Origin: Ephydatia muelleri
Taxonomy: Eukaryota; Porifera; Demospongiae; Spongillida; Spongillidae
Assembly (NCBI GenBank): GCA_013339895.1
Contig: JABACO010000001.1
Coordinates: 22,898,996-22,962,995, forward strand
Direction: 5' to 3'
DNA length: 64,000 nt
The position numbers and the translations under genes are program-made. Of the stretch, positions 33,531 through 43,894 are shown one piece after another; the first letter of the stretch is position 1; every line of letters starts with the position of its first letter. The notes beneath the pieces were generated by a model that was not told where the DNA came from, made no database searches, and saw nothing but the letters and a program-made list of their open reading frames with translations.

Positions 33531-33902
33531 CACCGGTATGGATTTGATGCTGTGTCAGTGCAGAATGTGGGCTCCACCTACATCATTGTGTCTTGGGACT
33601 TGCCAACTCACAGTAATGGCATCCTTATCAACTTTAGTTTGTATTGCAATGGTGCTCTGGCGGGTGTCCTGCCCCTTACTGTGATCAGCTACAACACCAC
33701 CGGCCTCCTCCCCTTCACTTTGTACATGTACATGTATGTCTTCTCTGCTACTGTGTGCAACATGCGCAAATAACAGTGTGCATGGTACATGTATATGATC
33801 TGTGCTCAGTATGTTATCTGTTGGACAGGCCCTCCAGTCACGCCCGCAGGCACTGCACTCCAGTTGGAATGGGCGTCAACAGTGCTGCAGGCAGCCTGCC
33901 CA
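33531..33902 (+). pseudogene. Fibronectin type III exon fragments (usherin-like)
   Basis: After an acceptor (cccccag, 33531) the frame reads HRYGFDAVSVQNVGSTYIIV, SWDLPTHSNGILINFSLYCN and YNTTGLLPFTLY. This is an FN3 pattern: W..P...NG.I..F.LY...N.TGL.PFT.Y. A second exon-like piece (33833-33901) begins PPVTPAGTALQLEWAS and ends at a GT donor, like the next FN3 module. Usherin-type receptors use such wording. No continuing exons were found, so it may be an isolated remnant or part of a gene with exons I could not see. Confidence 0.5.
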
Positions 33903-33959
33903 GGTACATTGTGTACAGTGTACACTTCAATCACTTAGTTTGTGTTCCATCTTTCTTTG

Positions 33960-34556
33960 CTCTTATCCCTCTCTCCTCCCTTTCTTTCTCTCCTGTCCCT
34001 CCCTCCCTCACTTTCTCCCTCCCTCCCTCCCTCCCTCCCTCCCTCCCTCGCCCTCCCTCCCTCCCTCACCCTCCCTCCTCCTCCCCCTCCCCCTCCCCTC
34101 CCTCCCTCACCCTCCCTCCTCCTCCCCCTCCCCCTCCCCCTCCCCTCCCTCCCTCACCCTCCCTCACTCCCTCTCTCCTGTCCTCCTGTAGTCATGTACA
34201 TGTACACCAGCAGGGACATCACTGGCAAAATTACACATACCATTTATCCTCCCTGTACTGACTTGTTGGAGTCATGAATGTTTGGGGCAGTATGCTCCAC
34301 TAGCAGAGAGGAGAGTTGTAGGAGAAGGGTGTAGTGTAGCCATGTACTATTAGCATTGAAATAGTACTTCTTAGATACTGTTGTTTATGTTGGCCTTGGG
34401 GCCTGACCACAAAACCCACAAGGGCAGTCCAAGGTGTACACAACCGTTGTCCTGGCTAAAATGAATAGCATCTTGTGAGCTGTGTATACTGATCTTACTG
34501 ACCTTCACTTGATTGGCAGATATACCTTTACATGAAGATTGGATTTCTTGTGAAGG

Positions 34557-34628
<72 letters not shown>
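33960..34628. repeat. (CCCT)n and (TG)n microsatellites
   Basis: A CCCTCC-rich tract spans about 33965-34175 and a pure (TG)n tract about 34559-34628. Proline/leucine-rich frames across the first are artefacts of the repeat. Confidence 0.9.
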
Positions 34629-34629
<1 letters not shown>

Positions 34630-35299
34630 TGTATGTGTAAGTGGTAATGCCTGTGGTTATCTTATCTCACATCCATGGGAGGTGCTACACCTCTATGTAA
34701 TGGGCATTATCTCTGTGTACATAGGCACAAGTGCTTCCATACACTCTTTGACTTGTTGAAATATGGGTTGATGTTGAAGTACTTAAAATGTTATGTGCTC
34801 TTCCCTAGACCCTATGGAGGAGCTTACAGCCACTCCCCCATACCCCAGCTGGAGCAGGACGTGGACATGGGTCATTTGTTCCTCCCCCCCCTCCCCCCCC
34901 CCCCCCCCCACAAACTGGAAATCCTGGATCCATCACTGAAATTGAATGTACTCTTTTGTCAGGATCAGCTGAACAGGATGCCCTTACAATGAAAGAGTCA
35001 CCCCTCAAAAACTTGATACCTTTCTTCCTAAGGCCACACCCATCATGGGGGTGGTTGCAAAATGACTAACAGTTTTTGCTGCCTCTATCTTTGGTTTCTG
35101 TATCAGTCCCTGCACCATCATCTTTTATTAAAATGCTTGACCCTTGCACCCACAACGTACATGTATGTGCTTGTTTCCTCATTGTTACATATATGTGATT
35201 CAATGGCTGGGCACTGGACAACATCACCACCCTGTTTACAGGTAGTACACAAAGAACATGAGGAGCCTCTAGCCGTGTCCATCCCTAGCCACCATTGGA
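34629..35299. other. Mostly non-coding; one exon-like piece
   Basis: After an acceptor (ttccctag, 34809) the frame reads PYGGAYSHSPIPQLEQDVDMGH before a poly-C run at about 34886-34908. Nothing else is recognised. Confidence 0.3.
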
Positions 35300-35504
35300 T
35301 GGAGAATTACAGTTCATTGGGTTCAAAGTTCAGGTCAAGACTAGGAGGTGTGACCAGTAGCCAGGATGCAGCATGAGGTGCTGACACAGAGAGCAGCCAA
35401 GCCTTGTCAGCAGGTGATGATGCTTTCAACAACAATGAGACTGGGTCCTCTAGTTTCTTTGACAGTACCCTTTGGTGGACGGGTGAGGCTGTGATAGCAT
35501 CCAC
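35300..35504 (-). mobile_element. Fragment of the same RT family as 17887-20379
   Basis: The minus frame reads DAITASPVHQRVLSKKLEDP, then ASSPADKAWLLSVSAPHAAS and LNFEPNEL. It aligns with EDAITLETLATSNMRQHSLS, SSPANRARLLSISSRHAASW and LHLEPNEF, about residues 556-627 of the full ORF. It is a diverged remnant without RT motifs. No inverted-repeat ends are visible beside it. Confidence 0.7.
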
Positions 35505-35943
35505 AGATATTACTTCAGACAGGGAGATTATGCCTTATATTTGTGTTCCATAAAACAAACATCAGTCATAACAAGATCTTTTTATCACCTTTGGAAGCAA
35601 TTCATTACTTAAAATAAAAGCTTACATATAATTAAGTGGCCAGAAAGCAATAGGCCTGTGGTGAAGTACTGAAATGACCACAATTAAGCACACACTAATG
35701 TATCATTAACTCCAATACTCCTAAATCAAAGTTCAACTTGACTGTGACCTATTTAACATCTTGCAGCACTCTTTCACGCGGGAGCATGCCGAATAGTTCA
35801 AGAGAGTTGACACTGAATCACCAACATGGTTCTTCCATCAGTGAGTCTCTACAAGGCTGAGAAGACATGAAGGTCAAGAACATAGAATTTTCACATACAT
35901 ACATGTACATACACCTACATGTATGCACACATATTTATATATA

Positions 35944-36491
35944 TGGGACAGTTTCCACAAAATTGCCCATCAAAATTCCCTTGCGTTTGAATCGCTATAA
36001 CTTCCAAACGGTTAAGGCTATTGACTTCTTATTCTCAACACTTCATACTAAACCATTTCTGTATGGTGAAATACGTTTTGGGGTATTGTAATGTATGATA
36101 CCCCACTAGGTTCAAACCCGCCAAATACCTTTCAGTTCTCCTATAATCAAATCACTTTTAAAATTCGGTTTGTGGGTACAGAGGTTCCTGTACCTATCGC
36201 GGCAAACTGTGTCCCGCCATATCAAGCGGGAAAATGTGCACCTCTCTATTTACAAACCGAATTTGAAGCGATTTGATTACTCCTACTAAGTTTGAACCCG
36301 GTGGGGTATTGGACGTTGCGATACTTGCACAGAGCAAGTGCAAGGCCCCAAAATGTATGAAGTGTTGAAAATAGGAAGTCGATAGCGTTAATCATTCGGA
36401 AGTTATAATGATTCAAACACAAAGAATTTTTATACCATTTTATACATTCATGTATTATATGCGATGGGCCGTTTTCGTGGAAACTGTCCCA
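35944..36491. mobile_element. 548-bp foldback MITE with TA flanks
   Basis: It starts TGGGACAGTTTCCAC and ends in the complement. Internal blocks are also inverted-repeated with divergence (GCGTTTGAATCGCTATAACT against AGTTATAATGATTCAAACAC, and GGTTTGTGGGT against ACAAACCG). TATA sequence borders both sides, fitting a TA target. No coding capacity. Confidence 0.7.
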
Positions 36492-36549
36492 TATACATGT
36501 ACATGTACATGCATGTACATACACATATGGGGCAGAGAAAACATGGTAG

Positions 36550-37494
36550 TTTTCAAATGTTATAGTTGACACAAATCTTATGCACCTCAACTTAAAATCG
36601 GACTAACTGTTGCAAAGTAAAAAGTGTGGAATCTTTAATAAGGCATAACTTTTCAATGGGAAAGGTCAATAAAGTGCGTACTGCCAGTGTATGACTGCTA
36701 TTGTACAGTTGATGCTTCCACCGTTTGTACCAGACGTTACCATACATGTAGATAGTTTAGAGATCTATGACGTTACCCTCACTATGTGTAAGCTTATATC
36801 AGGCCCATAGCCGGGGGGGAGGGGGGGGGGGGGGATCCCCCCACCCCCTTCTAATTATGGAACTTGCATTAGGCCCGAAGGTGTCTCGCTTTTCGTATTT
36901 GACCCGCTAAACGCGAGGGGGACCTGACGGACTTACTCCCCCCCCCCCCCCCCCCCCACCTCAACTTATAGTCGGACTAACTATTGCAAAGTTAAAAGTG
37001 TGTGGAATCTTTAATAAGGTATTACTTTTCAATGGGAAAGGTCAATAAAGTGTGTACCGCCAGTGTATGACTGCTATTGTACATTTGATGCTTCCACCGT
37101 TTGTACCAGACGTTACCATACATGTAGATAGTTTAGAGATCTATATGCTTATCAGGCCCATAGCCAGAGGGGATTCCCACCCCCCCCCCCCCCCCCCCCC
37201 CCTCCCCGGGGTTCGATGCTTCACTTCCGCCTCTTCAGAGATAATCTATATATTATCTCTGGCCTCTTCTAGTTATGGTACTTATAAAAATGCATTAGGC
37301 CCGAAGGTGTCTCTCTTTTCGTATTTGGCCCGCTAAACGCGAGGGAGACCTGACGGACTTCCCTCCCCCCCCCCCCCCCCCCACCGCTCTCGTATTTGGG
37401 CCCCCGGATAAATGCTTTCAGAAGTATTAATCGATCCCCCCCCCCCCCCCCCCCCCGGCCTAACTTCCTGGCTACGGGCCTGCATGCTTATATG
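36550..37494. repeat. Tandem duplication with long poly-G/poly-C runs
   Basis: A block of about 190 bases (CACCTCAACTT...GGACTAACT...GTTTAGAGATCTAT) at about 36586-36768 recurs at about 36957-37143. The phrase CGCTAAACGCGAGG with GACCTGACGGACTT occurs near 36906 and 37331. At least five homopolymer runs of 13-24 C or G punctuate the region. It ends with GGCTACGGGCCTG, a complement of the CAGGCCCATAGCC phrase at its start. Confidence 0.65.
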
Positions 37495-37594
37495 TACTAA
37501 CGCTCCGTTATAGTACAGTTACACAACCATTTTAGCCTATTACGGACGTCGCTACTGTAATCATGTACGTGTCACATTCATGCTAACCTAGGAC

Positions 37595-37712
37595 TGTTAT
37601 GTTCTAAGAGAGCTCTCACAAAGACGCCATGACTATTACAAAAAGAGCATAATGCAATGGCCATGCGCATGCGCGTACAGATATGCATATACATATACAA
37701 TAAGATACTACA
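37595..37712 (-). repeat. 3' LTR of the Gypsy element
   Basis: 118 bases beginning TGTTATGTTCTAAGAGAGCT and ending TACTACA on the plus strand. It is downstream relative to the element's minus-strand coding direction. Confidence 0.9.
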
Positions 37713-37739
37713 GTTTCCTCCCCCCTAAAATTCAGACAT

Positions 37740-40700
37740 TCAGAGCTCTTCAATGAGGCGCCGTGGAGGCCTTGATGGCCTAGTAGAGTGTCTCCTAGGT
37801 GGTGACATGTGGCTCTCCTGAGTTGTGCCAGTGGTATCAGTTTCCGGCCCACCAATGCCTCTGGTGCCAGTGGTACCAGTTTCTGGCCTGCCAATGTCTC
37901 TAGTCTTCTCAACAGTCCTTCCTAGGCTAGATCTTGGCTGTAAATCAGACCCCGGTGGACCAGTTGTTGTAACATCTGTCGTTTCCTGTTGTGCTGCTCT
38001 TGGCTGAGTATTTCCTTGCAATGGTGTCAGTGGCTTCCTTGTTGTACATGGATCAAACTGCTCTGTGACATTTGTAGTCTCTTGTGGTACATCAGGGAAG
38101 TCCTGTACCAATGATTCAGACCGACTCAGTAAATGATCAACATGTACTTTCCTCTGTGAGCCCCCTTGAGTGCTGACAGTGTAGTGTAAAGGACCAACTG
38201 TTGACAGTATGGTACCTGGCATCCACTTGTAGGGAGCATTTGGTCGGAAATCTCTGATCCACACACGTGCACCTGGAATAAACAATCGTGGGACAGGTAG
38301 TCCTTCCTGTGGTTGCAACTGCTCTCTAACCCTCTCACTCATACAAGGTAAGACGAACGACAGTCGGGTACGAAGAGCACGTCCAAATACAATTTGAGCT
38401 GGTGATCTCCCAGTGGTGGAATGAGGAACATTGCGGTATGTACGCAAAAATTCAGACAAGGAAACCCCAACTCGTACGTCCCAATTCTGCTTTGACAGCC
38501 ACTGTTTGACATTCTTCACCATGTTCTCAGCTAGTCCATTCGTTGATGGATGATAAGGAGCTGATCGTCTGTGGAGAACGCCGTTATGTGCCAAGTACTC
38601 AGAAAATTCTTTTGATGTGAATTGTGGACCATTGTCGGAGACCAGAATTCGAGGAAAACCATGTGTCGCAAAGATGTCCTGCATCACTTCAATGGTATAC
38701 TGAGAAGTCGTGGACGACATGACTCTAACTTCAGGCCATTTGCTATAAGCATCTACCATCACCAAAAAATGTCTCTTATTCCATTCCCCAAAATCCACAT
38801 GGACCCGGTCCCATGGTGCACTTGGATACTGCCAAGGATGACGTGGTGCTAACTCCGGCATCGATGCTACCCTTTTGCATTGATCGCAAGAAGCCGCCAA
38901 GTCTTCTATATCTTTGTCTAACTCAGGCCACCATATATAGCTTCTTGCTAGTGCTTTCATTCTACTGATACCTATGTGACCTTGGTGTAATTCTTCAAGC
39001 AGTTTATGGCGCAAAGATTTGGGTATAATCACCCGCTGACCCCACAGCAAACAATCATCCTGACAGCTCAACTCATTCTGTCTCCTGAAATATGGCTTGT
39101 AACTTTCTGCCAGAGATGAAGGCCATTTACCATGACGAACAAATTGAAGTACAGTTGACAAGTCCTTGTCTGTTCTAGTGCCCTTAGAAATATCTGTAGC
39201 AGTCACTGGTAGTGAAGACACGTCCATAGCTAAGATGTCATTGCCCTTGGCTACTGTTGCCTGAGCTGGCAACCGTGACATACAGTCGGCACACACATTT
39301 TCTGACCCTGGAATATACTCAATTTTATACTGATATGCCCCTAATATTATAGCCCATCTCTGCATACGTGCTGCAGCTAGTGTCGGAATGCCTTTGTCAT
39401 GCCCAAAAATGGTGCACAATGGTTTATGGTCTGTAACCAATACAAACTCTCTGCCGTAAACATACTGATGAAACTTTTTTACCGCAAAAACAATGGCTAG
39501 TGCCTCCCGTTCTATTTGGGCATACTTCATTTCTGCCTGTGACAATGTTCTAGAAGCATAAGCAATAGGTTTTTCTTGACCTCCTATAACGTGCACTAAA
39601 CAAGCACCAACACCATATGATGATGCGTCACAGTAAACCTTTACCGGCTTTTCAACATCATAGTGCACTAAAGTAACGACCTCACACACCAACCTCTTAG
39701 CTTCTTTAAAGGCTTTCTCATGGCAAGCAGTCCATCCCCATTTTTCATCCTTCTTGAGCAACTGATATAAGGGGTGAAGCACACTAGACAACGCTGGCAA
39801 AAACCTTGCATTATAAGTCATCAATCCCAAAAAGGACTTTAATTCCGACTTGTTTCGCGGAACTGCAGCATTCTGAATTCCTTGTACTCTCTCCTTGGTT
39901 GGTCTAATTCCTTCTGATGAGACGTTGTGACCCAGAAATTCCAGCGATTCTTGGAAAAATCTGCACTTTGGCAGATTCACACGTAACCCATACTGCTGAA
40001 GACGTTGAAAAACAGCACGCAAATTCTGTTCATGCTGTTGCCTTGTTTTTCCGGTCACCAATATATCGTCCATGTAGTAGACGACCTTCTTGCAGCCTTG
40101 CAACACCAGTGACATAGCCTTCTGCCACATGGCAGGGGCGGTAGCTATTCCAAAAGGTAAGCGGCAGTAGCGGAATAACCCCAAATGTGTGTTGATCGTA
40201 AGAAGTGGTCTATGACTTTCAAGCACTTCCATCTGTTTATACGCTCGAGCCAGATCTATCTTTGAGAAGGATTCCCCTCCTGCTAAGGTGGAGAACATTT
40301 CGTCCACAGTAGGTAACGGAAAAGTCTTAGGACAGAGATGTGGATTAATAGTCATTTTGAAATCAGCACATATTCGAATATTGCCATCCTTCTTTCTTGC
40401 AATGACAATAGGGGCTGCCCAGTCACTCCTTTCCACTGGCTCCAGCTCTCCCTCCTTGACTTGTTGCCTTATCATCTCTTCCACCTGTTCCCTTAATGCA
40501 AATGGCACTGGTCTGTACTTGCAAAACACCGGGACTGTGCCCTCTTTCAGTTGAATCTCAGCCTTGGTTCCTTTCAATAGCCCCAACTTTTCATCCATTA
40601 CATCCGGGAACTCGTTCAACAAGTTTACACTGTGGATAACATGTATCCTGGAACTATCTGCTTTGTTACTCCTTAGCATTTTAGACCAGTCCAAACGAAG

Positions 40701-41702
40701 CTTACACAACAAATCACGGCCCAGCAAGGGAAGTTGCTTGTCTGCATTTTCCACAACGATGAAGCAGCCTTCTGCTGACTGGTTTTCGATCGAAACCCTT
40801 GCTCTCAACTCTCCCAAGGTAGGAAGGATGGTTCCATCGTATTGACGGAGCACTATTGACGTTGGTTGCAGATTTACTTGTTTCAGCTTTTGCCTGTACG
40901 TCCTCGCTGGAATTGTGGATACTTCTGCTCCTGTATCAACTTCGAATTTTACTATACTACCATTGATGTCCAAATCAGCAGTTAGCTTGGGATATCTATC
41001 CCTATTAGCTACTCTATGTACACATACTGGCGCCTCTTCATCACTGGTTTGGCAATCACTGAGGTCCTCATCTGGTTCCACTAAATGTGCCTTACGAGCT
41101 GCATGACGTGTATCCCCCTTGTGACGTCCTGCTGACAACTTGCTTCTACATACTCTGGATAGGTGACCCAGTTTTCCACAGGAATTGCAGGTTTTATCCT
41201 TATGAAAGCATGTAGATGCTGAGTGGCCCGTTCCCCCACATCTGTAACAACTGTCCTTATTCTTGGAGGCGAACACTCTATGGGCAGCTGCATCGTCAAG
41301 TTTACTTTCTGCTGTAGGATTCCCTATTTCCCGTATACTCTGTGTCTCCTTATGGACAACTTCCATTGAACGACTTTTATCCAAGGCTTTTGCTAGCGTC
41401 AAATCACTTATGCACAGCAGCTCCTGTTGTATGCGCTGGTCCTTTAGACCACAGACAAATTGATCTCTCAACGCCGTATCCAAATACGCCTCAAACTTGC
41501 AGGTCTTCGCCAAGCTGCGTAGCTGAGACATATATTCTACAACACCTTCGTCGTCTCTTTGGAGGCGCTTAAAAAAACGATATCGCTCTGCTATCTCAAC
41601 TATTGCAGCACTGGTTTGACTTTTAAGTTGAGCCACTATCTCGTCAAGGGAGAGTTCGGAAAGTTTCTTTGGGCTCACCCAGGTCTTTAGCTTCAGATAC
41701 AT
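37740..41702 (-). CDS. Gypsy Gag-Pol polyprotein (about 1320 aa)
   Basis: Parts in order: gag end with two CCHC knuckles (CYRCGGTGHSASTC and CNSCGKLGHLSRVC, about residues 150-185); aspartic protease (FEVDTGAEVSTIP, about 250); reverse transcriptase with the YMDDILV box (about 540); RNase H (YCDASSYGVGACL, about 690); integrase with the HHCC zinc region (GHIGISRMKALARSYIWWPE) and core residues in DAYSKWPEV and SDNGPQFTS; then a chromodomain-free Pro/Thr-rich tail. As a fossil it appears largely whole. Confidence 0.9.
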   Translation of the reverse strand: MYLKLKTWVSPKKLSELSLDEIVAQLKSQTSAAIVEIAERYRFFKRLQRDDEGVVEYMSQLRSLAKTCKFEAYLDTALRDQFVCGLKDQRIQQELLCISDLTLAKALDKSRSMEVVHKETQSIREIGNPTAESKLDDAAAHRVFASKNKDSCYRCGGTGHSASTCFHKDKTCNSCGKLGHLSRVCRSKLSAGRHKGDTRHAARKAHLVEPDEDLSDCQTSDEEAPVCVHRVANRDRYPKLTADLDINGSIVKFEVDTGAEVSTIPARTYRQKLKQVNLQPTSIVLRQYDGTILPTLGELRARVSIENQSAEGCFIVVENADKQLPLLGRDLLCKLRLDWSKMLRSNKADSSRIHVIHSVNLLNEFPDVMDEKLGLLKGTKAEIQLKEGTVPVFCKYRPVPFALREQVEEMIRQQVKEGELEPVERSDWAAPIVIARKKDGNIRICADFKMTINPHLCPKTFPLPTVDEMFSTLAGGESFSKIDLARAYKQMEVLESHRPLLTINTHLGLFRYCRLPFGIATAPAMWQKAMSLVLQGCKKVVYYMDDILVTGKTRQQHEQNLRAVFQRLQQYGLRVNLPKCRFFQESLEFLGHNVSSEGIRPTKERVQGIQNAAVPRNKSELKSFLGLMTYNARFLPALSSVLHPLYQLLKKDEKWGWTACHEKAFKEAKRLVCEVVTLVHYDVEKPVKVYCDASSYGVGACLVHVIGGQEKPIAYASRTLSQAEMKYAQIEREALAIVFAVKKFHQYVYGREFVLVTDHKPLCTIFGHDKGIPTLAAARMQRWAIILGAYQYKIEYIPGSENVCADCMSRLPAQATVAKGNDILAMDVSSLPVTATDISKGTRTDKDLSTVLQFVRHGKWPSSLAESYKPYFRRQNELSCQDDCLLWGQRVIIPKSLRHKLLEELHQGHIGISRMKALARSYIWWPELDKDIEDLAASCDQCKRVASMPELAPRHPWQYPSAPWDRVHVDFGEWNKRHFLVMVDAYSKWPEVRVMSSTTSQYTIEVMQDIFATHGFPRILVSDNGPQFTSKEFSEYLAHNGVLHRRSAPYHPSTNGLAENMVKNVKQWLSKQNWDVRVGVSLSEFLRTYRNVPHSTTGRSPAQIVFGRALRTRLSFVLPCMSERVREQLQPQEGLPVPRLFIPGARVWIRDFRPNAPYKWMPGTILSTVGPLHYTVSTQGGSQRKVHVDHLLSRSESLVQDFPDVPQETTNVTEQFDPCTTRKPLTPLQGNTQPRAAQQETTDVTTTGPPGSDLQPRSSLGRTVEKTRDIGRPETGTTGTRGIGGPETDTTGTTQESHMSPPRRHSTRPSRPPRRLIEEL

Positions 41703-41871
41703 CGTCTGCCCAATCCTTGTGAGGAATAGCGCCTTTTGTTTTCCTTCAGTTATGCCATGGGCAATGCAAAAATAGTCGAATCGCTCTTTATAGTCATCAA
41801 TCTGCTCTAACGTTGGGTCAAACGGTTCTACGCCACGTGAAAGGTTCCATTCTGTACACCCTCGTCGCCAC

Positions 41872-41988
41872 TGTTATGTTCTAAGAGAGCTCTCACAAAG
41901 ACGCCATGACTATTACAAAAGAGCATAATGCAATGGCCATGCGCATGCGCGTACAGATATGCATATACATATACAATAAGATACTACA
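41872..41988 (-). repeat. 5' LTR of the Gypsy element
   Basis: 117 bases, almost identical to the other LTR. Immediately inside, on the minus strand, TGGCGACGAGGGTG is the likely primer-binding site. Confidence 0.9.
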
Positions 41989-41993
41989 AGGAC

Positions 41994-42664
41994 TCTGAGA
42001 CTTGCAAGATGCTTCCGTAAGAAGACTGGTTGGTTGTCATGCCCAGGCACTCCTGTGTCGATTCTATAAGTGGCAAACTCCTCTGTGTAATCGCCACCTC
42101 CGTCTTTGCAACATATAATCCCAATTAGTGCCCACTCTTACAAGGGGTCATGCTAAGTCTGGTCATTAATACAACAACCAGGTCTGGGCACGGCTGACTG
42201 ACGATAGAGTGGCACGTGATGATCGTGGTAGGCACATTGAATGTGGGGTGTATCTCACTACCATTCAAGGGAAGTGCGATTTGAAGGCCCTAAGCTCTGA
42301 AAAAATAATGATAAATAAGTTCATTGATTACTCTCATGTAATCCGTGAGCAGGTAAGGAAAATATCATTTGGTTTGGAAACAATTGATGACTGAATAAGG
42401 AAATGAGAAAAAATGAATGGACATTGGAAACCTTGCATAATTAATGTGGAAGTGCGGATATAGGTACTTAAGTTCCGAAAAACTACACAAAATATGTCAA
42501 CTAGTCCCCACATTGCAAATCCGAGAGCAGCTAGTCAATGTTTGGTTTTTTTCTGCAGTTAGCTGCAGTTTTCTGAATGCGTCCATACATTTTCTATGGA
42601 CATTGAATTACGCAATGACCGAATACCGCGTAATCCTTTTGACCGCCAATTTCTCGATATGTAG
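41994..42664. other. Unclassified spacer and repeat end
   Basis: No gene is recognised. The end, TTTTGACCGCCAATTTCTCGATATG, resembles repeat ends at about 4836-4861 and 55925-55948, and it cuts off the piggyBac-like coding that follows. Confidence 0.35.
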
Positions 42665-43559
42665 GGCAGACTCTGCATTCACTAGTACAACAGCGGCTGT
42701 ATTGCTGGGAAAAAGAGGCTTGTTCTTACAGGGCATCGTGAAAGGGGCAACTAAAGAGTTCCCTGCAAAGTACTTGGACAATTGTCAGTACCAGAGGGGT
42801 GACCACCATGCTGCAACTGCAACAATTGAAGGTGTCCCAATGATTGCACTGGGCTGGAAAGATAAGACGCTAAAAAGGTTCTTGTCAACATGTGGGACAA
42901 CAGTGGAAGGCCAGCCACACACGAAGAAAAGATACCGTGTGTCTGAAGATGGAGAGTCATCAGAGATATTTTACAAGACTGTGAAAAGACCCAAGCTAGT
43001 AGAAGAGTACTTTGATAGTGCTAGCAAGATTGATGTACATAACCACCTTCGCCAGGGTTCACTGGCACTTGAGGAAGCTTGGGGGACAAGGAAATGACAT
43101 CATCATGTCTTTGCAAGCATTTTGGGAATGGTGGAGGTGGATGCCTTCCTACTGTATTCAGCCCTTCATTTAGATGGTAAAAGCATGGAACACCGCACAT
43201 TCACAGAGAGATTGGCACTGTCTCTCATTACCAACACATATGGTGTTCCAGTGTCGCCCCATACTAGGTCTCTAAGGTCACCACAACAATCTGAAAGTGC
43301 ATCTACAGATACAGCTCATCTCTTTATGCCCCTGACCACACTACACCAGTATGAGTCAAAGCAGGGCAGTGCTGGAGGGGCTAGGAGAAAGTGCCTGGTG
43401 TGTGTACGTGTGTTCAAAGAGCAGAACAATGGCCACTACTTCTGCTCAACATGCAGTCGACCTCCTGAAGGTTTAATAGTGACTGTATGTGGAATGTCAT
43501 CAGATAGAGGCTCTCGCTGCATGGATTGGCATAGGGAGCGCGGCATACCTGAACTCTAA
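42665..43559 (+). pseudogene. piggyBac-type transposase, C-terminal half, broken
   Basis: The frame reads GIVKGATKEFPAKYL, MIALGWKDKTLKRFLSTCGT, KRPKLVEEYFDSASKIDVHN (the final catalytic Asp region of DDE_Tnp_1_7), then GMVEVDAFLLYSALHLDGKS and a Cys-rich tail CLVCVRVF...YFCSTCSRPPEG...CMDWH. This is the usual order of PGBD4-like proteins. An in-frame TGA at 43095-43097 separates two otherwise continuous parts. The N-terminal half, with the first catalytic Asp residues, is missing, replaced by the preceding repeat. No piggyBac ends or TTAA pair were found. Confidence 0.8.
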
Positions 43560-43894
43560 AACTATGCACTTTTACATGTAGCACTATGAAGCATATGAGT
43601 AGTGTAATTTTGCTACATTGTAATGTATAATGTTATACGCGTTACCCCTGGGGAACGTAATGCTTGCGCAGATAGACATTAATGATAGCAAATAGAGCTG
43701 TATATTTATCTATTTTATCTTACATTTTGTAAAATATAAAAGTTGCATGGAGCTCATTGCATTCATTGTTACAACATATACAGATGTTTTTTTTTCTCGA
43801 TGCAGGTCATTCATATGTCTTGTAATTGCAGCTAACTCTCCTATAATGCTTGTCATAGGACCGTGTACCTGTGTGCAGTACCAGGAGTCCCCAG
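43560..43894. other. Spacer between the piggyBac remnant and copy D promoter
   Basis: AT-rich, with nothing coding recognised. Homology to the copy B promoter begins at about 43895 (GTGCATGCAGTTCGAG). Confidence 0.4.

Larger units (their letters stand above)
37595..41988 (-). mobile_element. Ty3/Gypsy LTR retrotransposon, looks whole
   Basis: It is bounded by near-identical short LTRs (37595-37712 and 41872-41988) with TG...CA ends and a 5-bp target duplication AGGAC (37590-37594 and 41989-41993). It reads on the minus strand, with a purine-rich tract before the downstream LTR. One long frame covers the gag end and pol in the order protease, RT, RNase H, integrase, the Ty3/Gypsy order. Near-identical LTRs and an open coding frame indicate a young insertion. 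Confidence 0.95.

Noticed and set aside
33644-34277. Pro/Leu/Ser-rich frames of 110-205 codons
   Set aside because: They translate a CCCT microsatellite, three overlapping frames with no conserved sequence.
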